Shown here: in pieces, positions 18,436 to 26,458 of the stretch
How the letters are laid out: every line of letters begins with the position of its first letter
Numbering within the stretch: position 1 is the stretch's first letter
Origin: Streptomyces composti
GTDB lineage: Bacteria; Actinomycetota; Actinomycetes; Streptomycetales; Streptomycetaceae
Assembly: GCF_012034205.1 (NCBI RefSeq)
Contig: NZ_JAATEM010000016.1
Coordinates: 102,827-166,826, forward strand
Length of the DNA: 64,000 nucleotides
Reading direction: 5' to 3'
Position numbers and translations under genes: made by a program
The notes under the pieces: model-generated
Told to the model about the DNA's origin: nothing
Seen by the model: the letters and a program-made list of their open reading frames with translations, nothing else
The model's database searches: none

Positions 18436-18909
18436 ATGACCAGGTTGCAATCCGCTGTGCGACGCCGCCGCGCTGTCGCCGCCGCCGGCGCCGTATCCGC
18501 CGGACTGCTCGTCCTGTCGGCCTGTGACAAGCCCACGCCGCTGGCCACGATCACCGTGGGCGACTCCTCGGTGAGCTCCGAGGCCACCTGCGGCGGCGAG
18601 GGCGGGACGCTCAGGCCCGACGACATCAACAAGTGCCTGAAGGACAAGGGCGTCGAGGAGATCAAGGTCGATCCGGACGCCACCGTGCGCTTCGGTGTGG
18701 ACCCGGACATCGCCGACGAGGGCTGGACCATCCTGATGAACGGCCGCCCGCTGACCGACTCCAGCACCAAGACGTACCGGACCATCCCCGGCAGCGTGTT
18801 CTTCAACGAGCAGTACGGCGCCCAGGGCGACTCGACCCTCGTGTCGATCAAGGAGGGCGAGGGCGACGCCACCGGCCTGTGGTCCTTCCGGCTGAAGAAG
18901 GACGCCTGA
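18436..18909 (+). CDS. DUF2771 lipoprotein
   Basis: 157 residues. The N-terminus is a lipoprotein signal: RRRR, a hydrophobic stretch, then the lipobox LSAC with the lipidated Cys near residue 31. The rest (SVSSEATCGGEGGTL, DINKCLKDKG) matches DUF2771, a family of exported actinobacterial proteins without known function. The start is fixed by TAGCCT (18423-18428) seven bases before the ATG, a leaderless arrangement. It overlaps the start of the futalosine hydrolase gene by four bases, so the two are probably co-translated. Confidence 0.85.
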   Translation: MTRLQSAVRRRRAVAAAGAVSAGLLVLSACDKPTPLATITVGDSSVSSEATCGGEGGTLRPDDINKCLKDKGVEEIKVDPDATVRFGVDPDIADEGWTILMNGRPLTDSSTKTYRTIPGSVFFNEQYGAQGDSTLVSIKEGEGDATGLWSFRLKKDA

Positions 18910-19628
18910 TCACGACGTCCGCACGCATCCTCGTGGCCGCCGCGGTCCCCGCCGAACGGGACGCGGTGGCCCGGGCGTTCCCGGGGCGGGTGCGCGAGAG
19001 CGCCCTGCCCGGTGCGGCGCTGCACCGGATCACCGGCGGCCCCGACCTGCTCGCCGCCGGGGTCGGCCCGGCGCTCGCCGCCGCCTCCACCGCCGCCGCG
19101 CTCACCGCCGCGGCGCTGGACGGCCGTCCCTACGCCCTGGTGGTCTCCGCCGGGATCGCCGGGGGCTTCGCCCCGCGGGCGGCCGTCGGCTCCCTCGTCC
19201 TGGCCGACGAGATCACCGCCGCCGACCTGGGCGCCGAGACCGCCGAGGGCTTCGTGCCGGTGACCGGCCTCGGCTTCGGCACCGTCACCCACCGACCGCC
19301 GGCCGCCCTGGTGCGTGAGGTCGCCGCCGCGACCGGTGCGCTCACCGGCACCGTCCTGACCGTCTCCACGGTGACCGGCACCGCCGCCCGCGCCGAGGAG
19401 CTGCGCTCCCGCCATCCGCGGGCCCTGGCCGAGGCGATGGAGGGCTTCGGGGTCGCCGAGGCCGCCGCCGCGCACGGCGTGCCGGTGCTGGAGCTGCGGG
19501 CGGTGTCGAACCCCGTCGGCCCGCGCGACCGTGCCGCCTGGCGCATCGGCGACGCCCTGAGCGCCCTCACCGAGGGCTTCGGGAAGCTCGCGCCCGTCCT
19601 GCAGAGTTGGAACCCGCATGAGCAGTGA
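18906..19628 (+). CDS. mqnB: futalosine hydrolase
   Basis: About 240 residues. It belongs to the nucleoside phosphorylase/5'-methylthioadenosine nucleosidase fold. It splits futalosine (or aminofutalosine) to dehypoxanthine futalosine and a base in the alternative menaquinone pathway. Visible features: ILVAAAVPAERDAV at the N-terminus, ALVVSAGIAGGF, and AEAMEGFGVAEAAA with the catalytic-loop glutamates, then LRAVSNPVGPRDRAAW. The start is odd: no ATG, GTG or TTG precedes the first beta strand. I place it at CTG 18906, which overlaps the upstream stop as CTGA behind GAAGGA; ATC 18909 is also possible. GTG 18933 would cut into the core. mqnD follows with an 11-base overlap. Confidence 0.88.
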   Translation: MITTSARILVAAAVPAERDAVARAFPGRVRESALPGAALHRITGGPDLLAAGVGPALAAASTAAALTAAALDGRPYALVVSAGIAGGFAPRAAVGSLVLADEITAADLGAETAEGFVPVTGLGFGTVTHRPPAALVREVAAATGALTGTVLTVSTVTGTAARAEELRSRHPRALAEAMEGFGVAEAAAAHGVPVLELRAVSNPVGPRDRAAWRIGDALSALTEGFGKLAPVLQSWNPHEQ

Positions 19629-20481
19629 GCAGAACCAGCGGCAGCGGCTGCGGATCGCGTACTCGCCCTGCCCCAACGACACCTTCGTCTTCGACGCGCT
19701 CGCCCACGGCCGCGTCCCCGGCGCGCCCGCGCTGGACGTCACCTTCGCCGACATCGACATCACCAACGGCATGGCCGAACGCGGTGAGCTCGACGTGCTG
19801 AAGGTGTCCTACGCGGTGCTGCCGTACGTCCTGGACGACTACGCGCTGCTGCCCTGCGGGGGCGCGCTGGGCCGCGGCTGCGGGCCGCTGGTGCTGACCC
19901 GGGAGCCGGGCGCCGCCCTGGCGGGCGGCACCGTCGCCGTGCCGAGCGAGAAGTCCACGGCGTATCTGCTGTTCCGGCTGTGGGCGGCGGACGTGCTGCC
20001 GGACGGGGTGGGCCGGATCGTGGTGATGCCGTTCCACGAGATCATGCCGGCCGTGCGGGACGGCAAGGTCGACGCGGGCCTGGTCATCCACGAGGCGCGC
20101 TTCACGTACCAGAACTACGGGCTGCACAAGCTCGCCGACATGGGCGAGCACTGGGAGCACACCACCGGGCTGCCGATCCCGCTGGGCGCGATCATCGCCA
20201 GGCGGTCGCTGGGCGCGGATGCGCTGACGCGGCTCGCCGACGCCGTCCGCGCCTCGGTGCGGATGGCCTGGGACGACCCGGCCGCCTCCCGCCCCTACGT
20301 GATGGAGCACGCCCAGGAGATGGATCCGGCCGTCGCCGACCAGCACATCGGGCTGTATGTGAACGAGTTCACCGCGGCACTCGGCGAGGACGGCTATGCG
20401 GCCGTGCGGGGGCTGCTCACCCGTGCGGCGGCCGAGGGACTGGTACCGCCCCTCGGCCCCGACGCCCTGCGTTTTCCGTAG
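19618..20481 (+). CDS. mqnD: 1,4-dihydroxy-6-naphthoate synthase
   Basis: 287 residues. It converts cyclic dehypoxanthine futalosine to 1,4-dihydroxy-6-naphthoate, the step after MqnC in the futalosine route to menaquinone. The fold is that of periplasmic binding proteins, although the enzyme is cytoplasmic. Family blocks: AYSPCPNDTFVFDAL near the N-terminus, VLKVSYAVLPYVL, and GAIIARRSLG. The gene overlaps mqnB by 11 bases, and the pair forms an operon with the DUF2771 gene. mqnA and mqnC are not in this window. Confidence 0.95.
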   Translation: MSSEQNQRQRLRIAYSPCPNDTFVFDALAHGRVPGAPALDVTFADIDITNGMAERGELDVLKVSYAVLPYVLDDYALLPCGGALGRGCGPLVLTREPGAALAGGTVAVPSEKSTAYLLFRLWAADVLPDGVGRIVVMPFHEIMPAVRDGKVDAGLVIHEARFTYQNYGLHKLADMGEHWEHTTGLPIPLGAIIARRSLGADALTRLADAVRASVRMAWDDPAASRPYVMEHAQEMDPAVADQHIGLYVNEFTAALGEDGYAAVRGLLTRAAAEGLVPPLGPDALRFP

Positions 20482-20509
20482 GTCTTCGTTCCGGGCCGTG
20501 CACCGTGCC

Positions 20510-20890
20510 TCAGACGTCCAGCTGGTCGGCGACCGCGCGCAGCAGGCCGGCGATCTTCTTGCCGGCCGCCTTGTCGGGGTAGCGGCCCCGCTCCAGCATC
20601 GGGGTGATGTTCTCCAGGAGCGTCGTCAGGTCCTGCACGATGGAGGCCAGCTCGTCGGGCTTCTTGCGCTGGGCCGCCGCGACCGACGGGGTCTCCAGGA
20701 GCGTCAGGGACAGGGCCTGGTCGCCGCGCTGCCCGGCGACCACGCCGAACTCCACGCGCTGACCCGGCTTGAGTGTCTCGACTCCGGCGGGGAGGACCGA
20801 GGAATGCACGAAGACGTCGCCGCCGTCGTCACGGGAGAGAAAGCCGAAGCCCTTCTCGCTGTTGAACCACTTGACCTTGCCGGTAGGCAC
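20510..20890 (-). CDS. cold-shock domain protein with helical C-terminal extension
   Basis: 126 residues from the GTG at 20890, with GAGGACGGAC just upstream. The first 70 residues are a cold-shock domain (GKVKWFNSEKGFGFL, with RNP1 KGFGF and RNP2 VFVHSS), which binds single-stranded RNA or DNA. Unlike the 67-residue CspA at 44189, it has about 55 extra residues (ELASIVQDLTTLLENITPML ... LLRAVADQLDV) that look like an amphipathic helical module. This longer form is conserved in streptomycetes; the role of the extension is unknown. It converges on mqnD. Confidence 0.9.
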   Translation of the reverse strand: MPTGKVKWFNSEKGFGFLSRDDGGDVFVHSSVLPAGVETLKPGQRVEFGVVAGQRGDQALSLTLLETPSVAAAQRKKPDELASIVQDLTTLLENITPMLERGRYPDKAAGKKIAGLLRAVADQLDV

Positions 20891-21053
20891 GTCCGTCCTC
20901 GTCCTCGTACTCGTCGGAAAACTGCTTCTGAAACGGCTCTTGATAGCACTCGGGCGGGCCTGGTGACCCGCCGGTACCAAGGCTAATGGTCTCCAGGCCG
21001 GTGACAAGACGTCACCCGGTTGTTCCCCACGCGCTGGGAACTACCCTGGTCGG

Positions 21054-21302
21054 GTGCGTGACAAAACCCAAGCGAATTCCGCCGCGCCCGGTGACGGCCT
21101 GGTCCGTGCCGGTGCCGTCGTCTTCTTCATCGGCGCCGTGGCCACACTGGTCACGGTGGCCCCGCTGTTCCTCGGAACGGAGCCCTTTCCGACGTACATG
21201 TTCGGATTGAGCATGCTCATGGCGGTCGGATTCCTGATGGCGGGCGCGGGGGTTCTGCGCTCGGTCGCGGCGGGACGGCGTCAGGCCCGGGCGGGACGAT
21301 AG
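21054..21302 (+). CDS. small two-helix membrane protein
   Basis: 82 residues from a GTG with TACCCT (21042-21047) six bases upstream, so the transcript is probably leaderless. Two hydrophobic helices (AGAVVFFIGAVATLVTVAPL and MFGLSMLMAVGFLMAGAGVL) and a basic C-terminus. I do not recognise a named family. The last 22 bases overlap the convergent HAD phosphatase gene. Confidence 0.78.
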   Translation: MRDKTQANSAAPGDGLVRAGAVVFFIGAVATLVTVAPLFLGTEPFPTYMFGLSMLMAVGFLMAGAGVLRSVAAGRRQARAGR

Positions 21303-21937
21303 TCCTCGCAGTAGTCCGAAAACCACCGGGGAAATTCCTGCAGATCGGCCAGAACGATGTCCGCACCGGCCGCGCGGAGCTCGTCCGGATTGCAGGGTCC
21401 GGTGGCGACGGCGACCGAGACCGCGCCGGCGGCCCTGGCTCCGCGCACGTCCCCGACGTGATCGCCCACATAGACGCTCGCACCGTGCTCGCGCAGGGCC
21501 ACGGCCTTCTGCTCGGCCCACAGGTCGCCGATCACGGCGTCCGGCTCGAGGCCGAGGTGCTCCAGGTGCAGCTTGGCGTTCGGTTCGTGCTTGGCCGTGA
21601 CGACGAGGGCGCGGCCGCCCGCCCGCTGCACGGCGCTGATCGCCTCACGGGCGCCGCTGAGGGCGAGCGTGGGCTCGATCGCGTACGCCGGGTACATGGA
21701 CCGGTACAGCGCGGCCATCTCCTCCACCTGCTCGGCGGGGAACCAGTTGGCCATCTCCTCCGTCAGGGGCGGGCCCAGGCGGGTGACGGCGAGGTCGGCG
21801 TCGATGGGGGTGCCGGTGCGTTCCGCCAGCGCGACGTAGCAGGCGTGGATCCCCGGGCGGGAGTCGATCAGCGTCATGTCGAGATCGAATCCCACGGTGG
21901 GACCGGGCGGGGGGACGTGCACGTCGGTGGAAGCCAT
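21281..21937 (-). CDS. HAD-superfamily hydrolase (phosphoglycolate phosphatase-like)
   Basis: 218 residues. Motif I is FDLDMTLIDS (nucleophile Asp18), motif II VVTAKH, the conserved lysine lies near AKLHLEHLG, and motif IV is VGDHVGDVRGARAAG. An alpha-helical cap between motifs I and II (GPPLTEEMANWFPAEQV) puts it in the Gph/PGMB-like subfamily. It dephosphorylates a small phosphometabolite; the substrate is not evident. The start at 21937 is preferred over an ATG at 21946, because GACAAT lies seven bases before it. Confidence 0.88.
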   Translation of the reverse strand: MASTDVHVPPPGPTVGFDLDMTLIDSRPGIHACYVALAERTGTPIDADLAVTRLGPPLTEEMANWFPAEQVEEMAALYRSMYPAYAIEPTLALSGAREAISAVQRAGGRALVVTAKHEPNAKLHLEHLGLEPDAVIGDLWAEQKAVALREHGASVYVGDHVGDVRGARAAGAVSVAVATGPCNPDELRAAGADIVLADLQEFPRWFSDYCEDYRPARA

Positions 21938-22026
21938 GGGTGCCATTGTCCAGGTCGGCTCCGGCCGCCCTTCCGGCGGAGGCGCACCGGCGCGCGTGCG
22001 GGCCGGCGCGGGCCGCACGGCCCGGG

Positions 22027-23103
22027 TCACCTGCGGCGCTGGGAGCGCCAGATCAGGAAGAGCGCGGAGGCGAGGGCGGCGCCGCGGACGACCCAGGGCC
22101 AGGTTCCGGCGATCGCCTCGTTCATCGCGCCCTCGGCGATCGGTTCGCCCCAGCGCCGGTCGGCCCTGCCCCACAGCCACACCACGCCCGACGTGAGCGC
22201 GAGGCCCGGCAGGATGACGACCGCCCACTTGACCTCCGCCGGGGTCAGCCGCCGCGAGGCGTAGGCGATCAGCCAGCCGAAGAGAAGAGCGAAGAGGTTG
22301 CCGAGCACCGTCCCGGCGATCAGCAGGCCTGCGGCGAGCAGGAGCATGGGGTTCTGCCAGCCCCGTTCGCGGGAGAGCAGGCGCAGGCGCCGGCGCCGGG
22401 AAGCCGCGGCGACCTCGGCCTGCGCCTCGAGCTCGCCCTCGGTCTCCGTCTCCGCCTGCTTCTCCTCCGGCTCCCTCGGCTGCGGCGGCCTGAGGAGTTC
22501 GGGGATCTCGATCCCGCCGGTGAAGCCGGGGACCTCGTCACCCACCCCGAGCGGGCCGCGGGCCTGCCACCAGTCGGGGCCGCGCGAGGCGTCCCCCAGC
22601 TCATCCATGCCGGCCCGGTGGGGCGGGGAGGGCCCGTCCGTTCGCGTTCGCTGTTCCCGCGCGGCCGGGGTGGCGGCCGTGGTGGAGGAGGCCGGCGCCT
22701 CCGCAGCGGCGTCCGGCAGGTCCGCGGGGCGGGTGCGGGGGACGACCTTCCGGAGCACACCCCTGCCGAACGTGCCCCGCCCGGCCTCCTCGCCGTGCTC
22801 ACCCCGCTCACGGTCCCGCTGCAGCGGCACCGCCGCCCGCGCCTCCGGAGCCGCCGGCTTCGCGGCATCCTGCGCCCCCTCGGCGACCGCGGAGACCACC
22901 TCGTCCGGCGTGCCCAGGCGGGAGATGATCCGGCGGACCGCGGCCGGTGAGTCGACGACCGCCCTGGCCCGCCGCCGGTCGATCTCGTCCCGCAGCCGGG
23001 CGACCAGCCGCATGCGGTCCGACGACGGCAACTGCCGCTGCTGCGCCACGTCGCCGACCCGGCTCAGATACTCGTAGACGACCTGGTCACTCTCGATCCC
23101 CAC
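22027..23103 (-). CDS. HAAS-like N-terminal domain membrane protein
   Basis: 358 residues from the GTG at 23103, seven bases after GGAGG. The first 90 residues (YEYLSRVGDVAQQRQLPSSD ... LRDEIDRRRA ... ISRLGTPDEVVSAV) resemble HAAS/DUF1700-type signalling domains found beside membrane regulators. A long Pro/Glu-rich linker follows, then about four membrane helices (GWQNPMLLLAAGLLIAGTVL and later segments). It is probably an integral membrane protein of unknown function. It is divergent from the helicase-associated gene. Confidence 0.75.
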   Translation of the reverse strand: MGIESDQVVYEYLSRVGDVAQQRQLPSSDRMRLVARLRDEIDRRRARAVVDSPAAVRRIISRLGTPDEVVSAVAEGAQDAAKPAAPEARAAVPLQRDRERGEHGEEAGRGTFGRGVLRKVVPRTRPADLPDAAAEAPASSTTAATPAAREQRTRTDGPSPPHRAGMDELGDASRGPDWWQARGPLGVGDEVPGFTGGIEIPELLRPPQPREPEEKQAETETEGELEAQAEVAAASRRRRLRLLSRERGWQNPMLLLAAGLLIAGTVLGNLFALLFGWLIAYASRRLTPAEVKWAVVILPGLALTSGVVWLWGRADRRWGEPIAEGAMNEAIAGTWPWVVRGAALASALFLIWRSQRRR

Positions 23104-23222
23104 GAAGTCCCCTCCGGGGCTGAAGTATTGGGACACCCGGTCGCACGACCGTATCGCGAGTCGCACCGGCCGACCCAGCTCCCGGGCCCCCCACGGCGTG
23201 GCCACCCGCTACCGTGAGTCGG

Positions 23223-25829
23223 ATGAGCACCGAGGACAAGCCCGTGCCGGCCTCGTCGGCCGCGGCCCCCCGTTCCCTGGCTGAGGCGCTCAGGGGGCGG
23301 GACGACGCCTCCCTCGCCGCGCTGCTGCGCAGCAGGCCGGACCTCATCACGCCCGTGCCGACCGACCTGACCCAGCTGGCCACCCGCGCCGGGACCCGCG
23401 CCTCCGTGGTGCGCGCGCTGGAGCGGCTGGACCGGTTCGCGCTGCAGACCGCGGAGGCGCTCGCCGTGGCGTCGGACCCGGCGACGTACGAGGAACTGCT
23501 CGGCCTGATGGCGGGCGACGAGGGCGACCCGGCGGTCGCCGCCGCGCTGCCGCACGCGCTGGGCACGCTGCGCGAGCAGGCGCTGGTGTGGGGCGGCGAC
23601 GACCGGCTGCGGCTGGTGCGCACCGCCCGTGAGCTGCTGTCCCCGTCGCCGCAGCACCCGTCCCCGACGGGTCTGGGGCCGACCGTGCAGGAGGCCACCG
23701 CCGGGATGTCTCCGGGGCGCATCCAGGAGATCCTGGCGGCCGCGGGGCTGCCGTCCACGCACGACTCGGTGTCCGCGGTGGCCGCGCTGACCGAGCTGTT
23801 CACCGACCGCCGGCGGATGGCGGCGCTGCTCGCCGACGCGCCGGCCGAGTCGCTCCAGGTGCTGGAACGGCTGGTGTGGGGCCCGCCGTACGGGCAGGTC
23901 ACCGCCGACCCGGCGCCCAGGCTGCGCTGGCTGCTCGACCGGGGTCTGCTGCTGCCGACCGCGCCCGGCACGGTCGTACTGCCCCGCGAGGTGGCGCTGC
24001 ATCTGCGCGGCGGCCGGGCGCACCGGACGCCGGAGCCCGTGCCGCCTCCGGTGGAGACCGCGGCGGCGCACCGTCCACAGGCTGTGGACGCGGCGGCGGC
24101 CGCGCAGGCGTACACCGCGCTGGCCACCGTCGAGGAGCTGCTGAAGGACTGGGACGAGGGCGGTCCCTCGGTGCTGCGGGCCGGGGGTCTGAGCGTGCGG
24201 GACCTCAAGCGCACCGCCGTCGCCCTGGACGTGCCGGAGCCGGTCGCCGCGTTCTGGGTGGAGCTGGCGTACGCGGCGGGCCTGATCGCCTCCGACGGTG
24301 AGGCGGACGAGCGGTACGCGGCCACCCCGGCGTACGACGAGTGGCGCGAGCAGCCGGCCGCCGAACGCTGGGCCCGGCTGGCGACCGCCTGGCTGACGGC
24401 CACCCGGGTCTCCGGCCTGGTCGGCGGCCGGGACGCGAAGGACCGCGCGCTCTCCGCGCTCGGCCCGGGTCTGGACCGCTCGGCGGCTGTGGAGGTGCGT
24501 CACCGGGTGCTGGCCCTGCTGGCCGGGCTTCCGGCGGGTGCCGCGCCGGTGCCGGAGTCGGTGCTCGCGCGGCTGCACTGGGAGCGCCCGCTGCGCGGCG
24601 GGCAGAACGGCCGCGGCGGGCAGAACACCGGGAGCGGCGCCGGGGGCGGCGAGGCGGGCGACGACCTGCGCAGCCGCATCGCCCGCTGGACCCTCTCCGA
24701 GACGGAACTGCTGGGGATCACCGGGCGCGGGGCGCTGTCCTCGCACGGGCGGGCGCTGATCGGCGCGCCCGCGCCGCCGGAGCCGGAGGCCGAGCCGGAG
24801 GGGCCGGGGGACAAGCTGCCGGTGCATCACCGGCCCGCCCCGCCGCTCGCGCCCCTGCCGCCGGCCGAGCAGGCCGCCGCCTCCGCCGCGGCAGCCCGGC
24901 TGCTGGCGCCCCAGCTGCCGGAGCCGCTGGACCATGTGCTGCTGCAGGCCGACCTGACCGCGGTGGCGCCCGGACCGTTGCAGCGGCCGCTGGCCGACAT
25001 GCTGGGCGTACTGGCGGACGTGGAGTCCAAGGGCGGTGCGACCGTCTACCGGTTCACTCCGGGCTCGGTGCGGCGCGCCCTGGACGCCGGGCGGACCGCC
25101 GCCGATCTGCACGCCTTCCTCGCCGCGCACTCCCGCACCCCGGTGCCGCAGCCGCTGACGTACCTGATCGACGACGTCGCCCGGCGGCACGGGCAGCTGC
25201 GGGTCGGCGCCGCCTCCGCGTACGTCCGCTGCGACGACGACGCGATGCTGAACGAGATTCTCGCCGACCGGCGGGCCGCGGGACTGGGCCTGCGCCGGCT
25301 CGCGCCGACCGTGCTCGCGGCGCAGACGGACCCGGCCACGCTCCTCGAGGGGCTGCGCGCGATGGGGTTCGCGCCGGCCGCCGAGTCGGCGGAGGGCGAT
25401 GTACTGATCAGCCGCGCCCACGCCTACCGCACCCCGCCGCGCTCGGCACCCGAACCGGTGCCGGAGGGGCCTCCCGTCCCCGACGACACGCTGCTGACGG
25501 CGGCGATCCGCGCCATCCGCGCGGGCGACCGCGCCTCCACCGCCCCGCGCAGGCAGATCGCCCCGGACAGCTCGGGGGACGGCGGCAGCGGCGGGCTGCC
25601 GCGCACCACGGCCGCCGAGACCCTCGCCGCCATGCAGGCGGCCGTCCTCACCGGCGAGGCCCTGTGGATCGGCTACGTCAACGCCGAGGGCGCCGCCAGC
25701 CAGCGCGTCGTCGCCCCGATCCGCGTCGAGGGCGGCTTCGTCACGGCGTACGACCACACCGCCGACGAGGTGCGGACGTATCCGCTGCACCGGATCACCG
25801 GCGTGGCGGAACTGGCCGAGGACGACTGA
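23223..25829 (+). CDS. XPB/Ssl2-type helicase-associated protein
   Basis: 868 residues. It has no Walker motifs. The N-terminal half (SLAEALRGRDDASLAALLRS, DLTQLATRAGTRASVVRALE) and the middle match the actinobacterial helicase-associated family related to the N-terminal region of XPB/Ssl2. The C-terminus has a WYL-like segment (EALWIGYVNAEG, YDHTADEVRTYPLHRI), a fold that binds nucleic acids or ligands. The start is fixed by TACCGT (23210-23215) seven bases before the ATG, which makes it leaderless. The XPB helicase gene follows in the same direction after about 630 bases. Mycobacteria carry the same pair, so the proteins probably act together in DNA repair or RNA polymerase handling. Confidence 0.83.
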   Translation: MSTEDKPVPASSAAAPRSLAEALRGRDDASLAALLRSRPDLITPVPTDLTQLATRAGTRASVVRALERLDRFALQTAEALAVASDPATYEELLGLMAGDEGDPAVAAALPHALGTLREQALVWGGDDRLRLVRTARELLSPSPQHPSPTGLGPTVQEATAGMSPGRIQEILAAAGLPSTHDSVSAVAALTELFTDRRRMAALLADAPAESLQVLERLVWGPPYGQVTADPAPRLRWLLDRGLLLPTAPGTVVLPREVALHLRGGRAHRTPEPVPPPVETAAAHRPQAVDAAAAAQAYTALATVEELLKDWDEGGPSVLRAGGLSVRDLKRTAVALDVPEPVAAFWVELAYAAGLIASDGEADERYAATPAYDEWREQPAAERWARLATAWLTATRVSGLVGGRDAKDRALSALGPGLDRSAAVEVRHRVLALLAGLPAGAAPVPESVLARLHWERPLRGGQNGRGGQNTGSGAGGGEAGDDLRSRIARWTLSETELLGITGRGALSSHGRALIGAPAPPEPEAEPEGPGDKLPVHHRPAPPLAPLPPAEQAAASAAAARLLAPQLPEPLDHVLLQADLTAVAPGPLQRPLADMLGVLADVESKGGATVYRFTPGSVRRALDAGRTAADLHAFLAAHSRTPVPQPLTYLIDDVARRHGQLRVGAASAYVRCDDDAMLNEILADRRAAGLGLRRLAPTVLAAQTDPATLLEGLRAMGFAPAAESAEGDVLISRAHAYRTPPRSAPEPVPEGPPVPDDTLLTAAIRAIRAGDRASTAPRRQIAPDSSGDGGSGGLPRTTAAETLAAMQAAVLTGEALWIGYVNAEGAASQRVVAPIRVEGGFVTAYDHTADEVRTYPLHRITGVAELAEDD

Positions 25830-25879
25830 ACGGGCCGGGAACGACCGAACGGGCCGGAGACGACCGAAGGGGCCGGGGC
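25823..25879. repeat. three 19-base imperfect tandem repeats
   Basis: Units beginning at 25823, 25842 and 25861 share CGACyGAAcGGGCCGG. The first unit contains the stop codon of the helicase-associated gene. The copies look like duplication of the gene end and are probably neutral. Confidence 0.6.
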
Positions 25880-26046
25880 GCGCACGCCGCCGAGCCCGTC
25901 GGCAGCCGGTGGACCTCACACCTGCGGGTGTACGGCGGACTTCATGCACGCCACGCCGGAGACCTCCTACGACCGGGCGAACTCGGCGGCGTGTCCGCCT
26001 TCCGGGGCCGGCCGCGGGGCAGTCACCGGGTGTCCCTGAACGGGCC

Positions 26047-26077
26047 GGGCCCGGCCGACCGGGGGTCGGCCGGGCCC
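26047..26077 (+). terminator. hairpin terminator after the helicase-associated gene
   Basis: A perfect 12-bp stem (GGGCCCGGCCGA with its complement) and a 7-base loop, 218 bases after the upstream stop codon. No T run. Confidence 0.6.
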
Positions 26078-26203
26078 GTTCGTGTGCACCACGACAGAAA
26101 GACATCTCATGCGACGTGCCGCTCGCCGGGTCGCTGTCCCGGCGGTGGCGTGACTCTCTGGCGCGCTCCGCGCCTGCTCCGTTCTCGTTCTCTCGTTTCT
26201 CGC

Positions 26204-26230
26204 GGCCGGTCCCTGTCCCCGGGACCGGCC
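26204..26230. terminator. second GC-rich hairpin
   Basis: A perfect 10-bp stem (GGCCGGTCCC with its complement) and the loop TGTCCCC. It lies about 230 bases before the xpb start, so it may be a second terminator or part of a leader RNA. Confidence 0.4.
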
Positions 26231-26458
26231 CGTCCCCGTACCAGGCTTCTGCGGCACGGGACGGGCCGCCCGTGCGGCTCCCGCTCGCCCTCGCCCTCCG
26301 CACCGCCGCCGCCTGCGTCCTGCTCGCCGGTGAACAACCTCACGCTGCCCGCGCCGAAGTAGCTCGTCCGCCCCGCCCCCGGCGGGCGGACGATCAGGCA
26401 GACTGGACGTTTGGCCGTGTGTGCCCGTGCCGAGCCCGTCGCAGAAAGGCAGCCGCGC

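Larger units (their letters stand above)
25830..26458. other. 629-base region without a convincing gene
   Basis: Between the helicase-associated gene and xpb. It holds the end of the tandem repeats and two strong hairpins (26047-26077 and 26204-26230). A 14-codon open frame starts at ATG 26109 and has no family resemblance. A reading frame ending in VNNLTLPAPK before TAG near 26362 has no start and unusual codons. A secreted-protein gene destroyed by frameshifts is possible, but I cannot support it. Confidence 0.4.

Noticed and set aside
26109..26153. 14-codon frame MRRAARRVAVPAVA
   Set aside because: Too short and without a family match or clear ribosome site. A destroyed secreted-protein gene is possible but unsupported.
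23064..26303. A 1079-codon minus-strand frame
   Set aside because: Antisense to the XPB-associated gene; low-complexity Arg/Gly/Gln. The plus-strand gene has a promoter and a family match.
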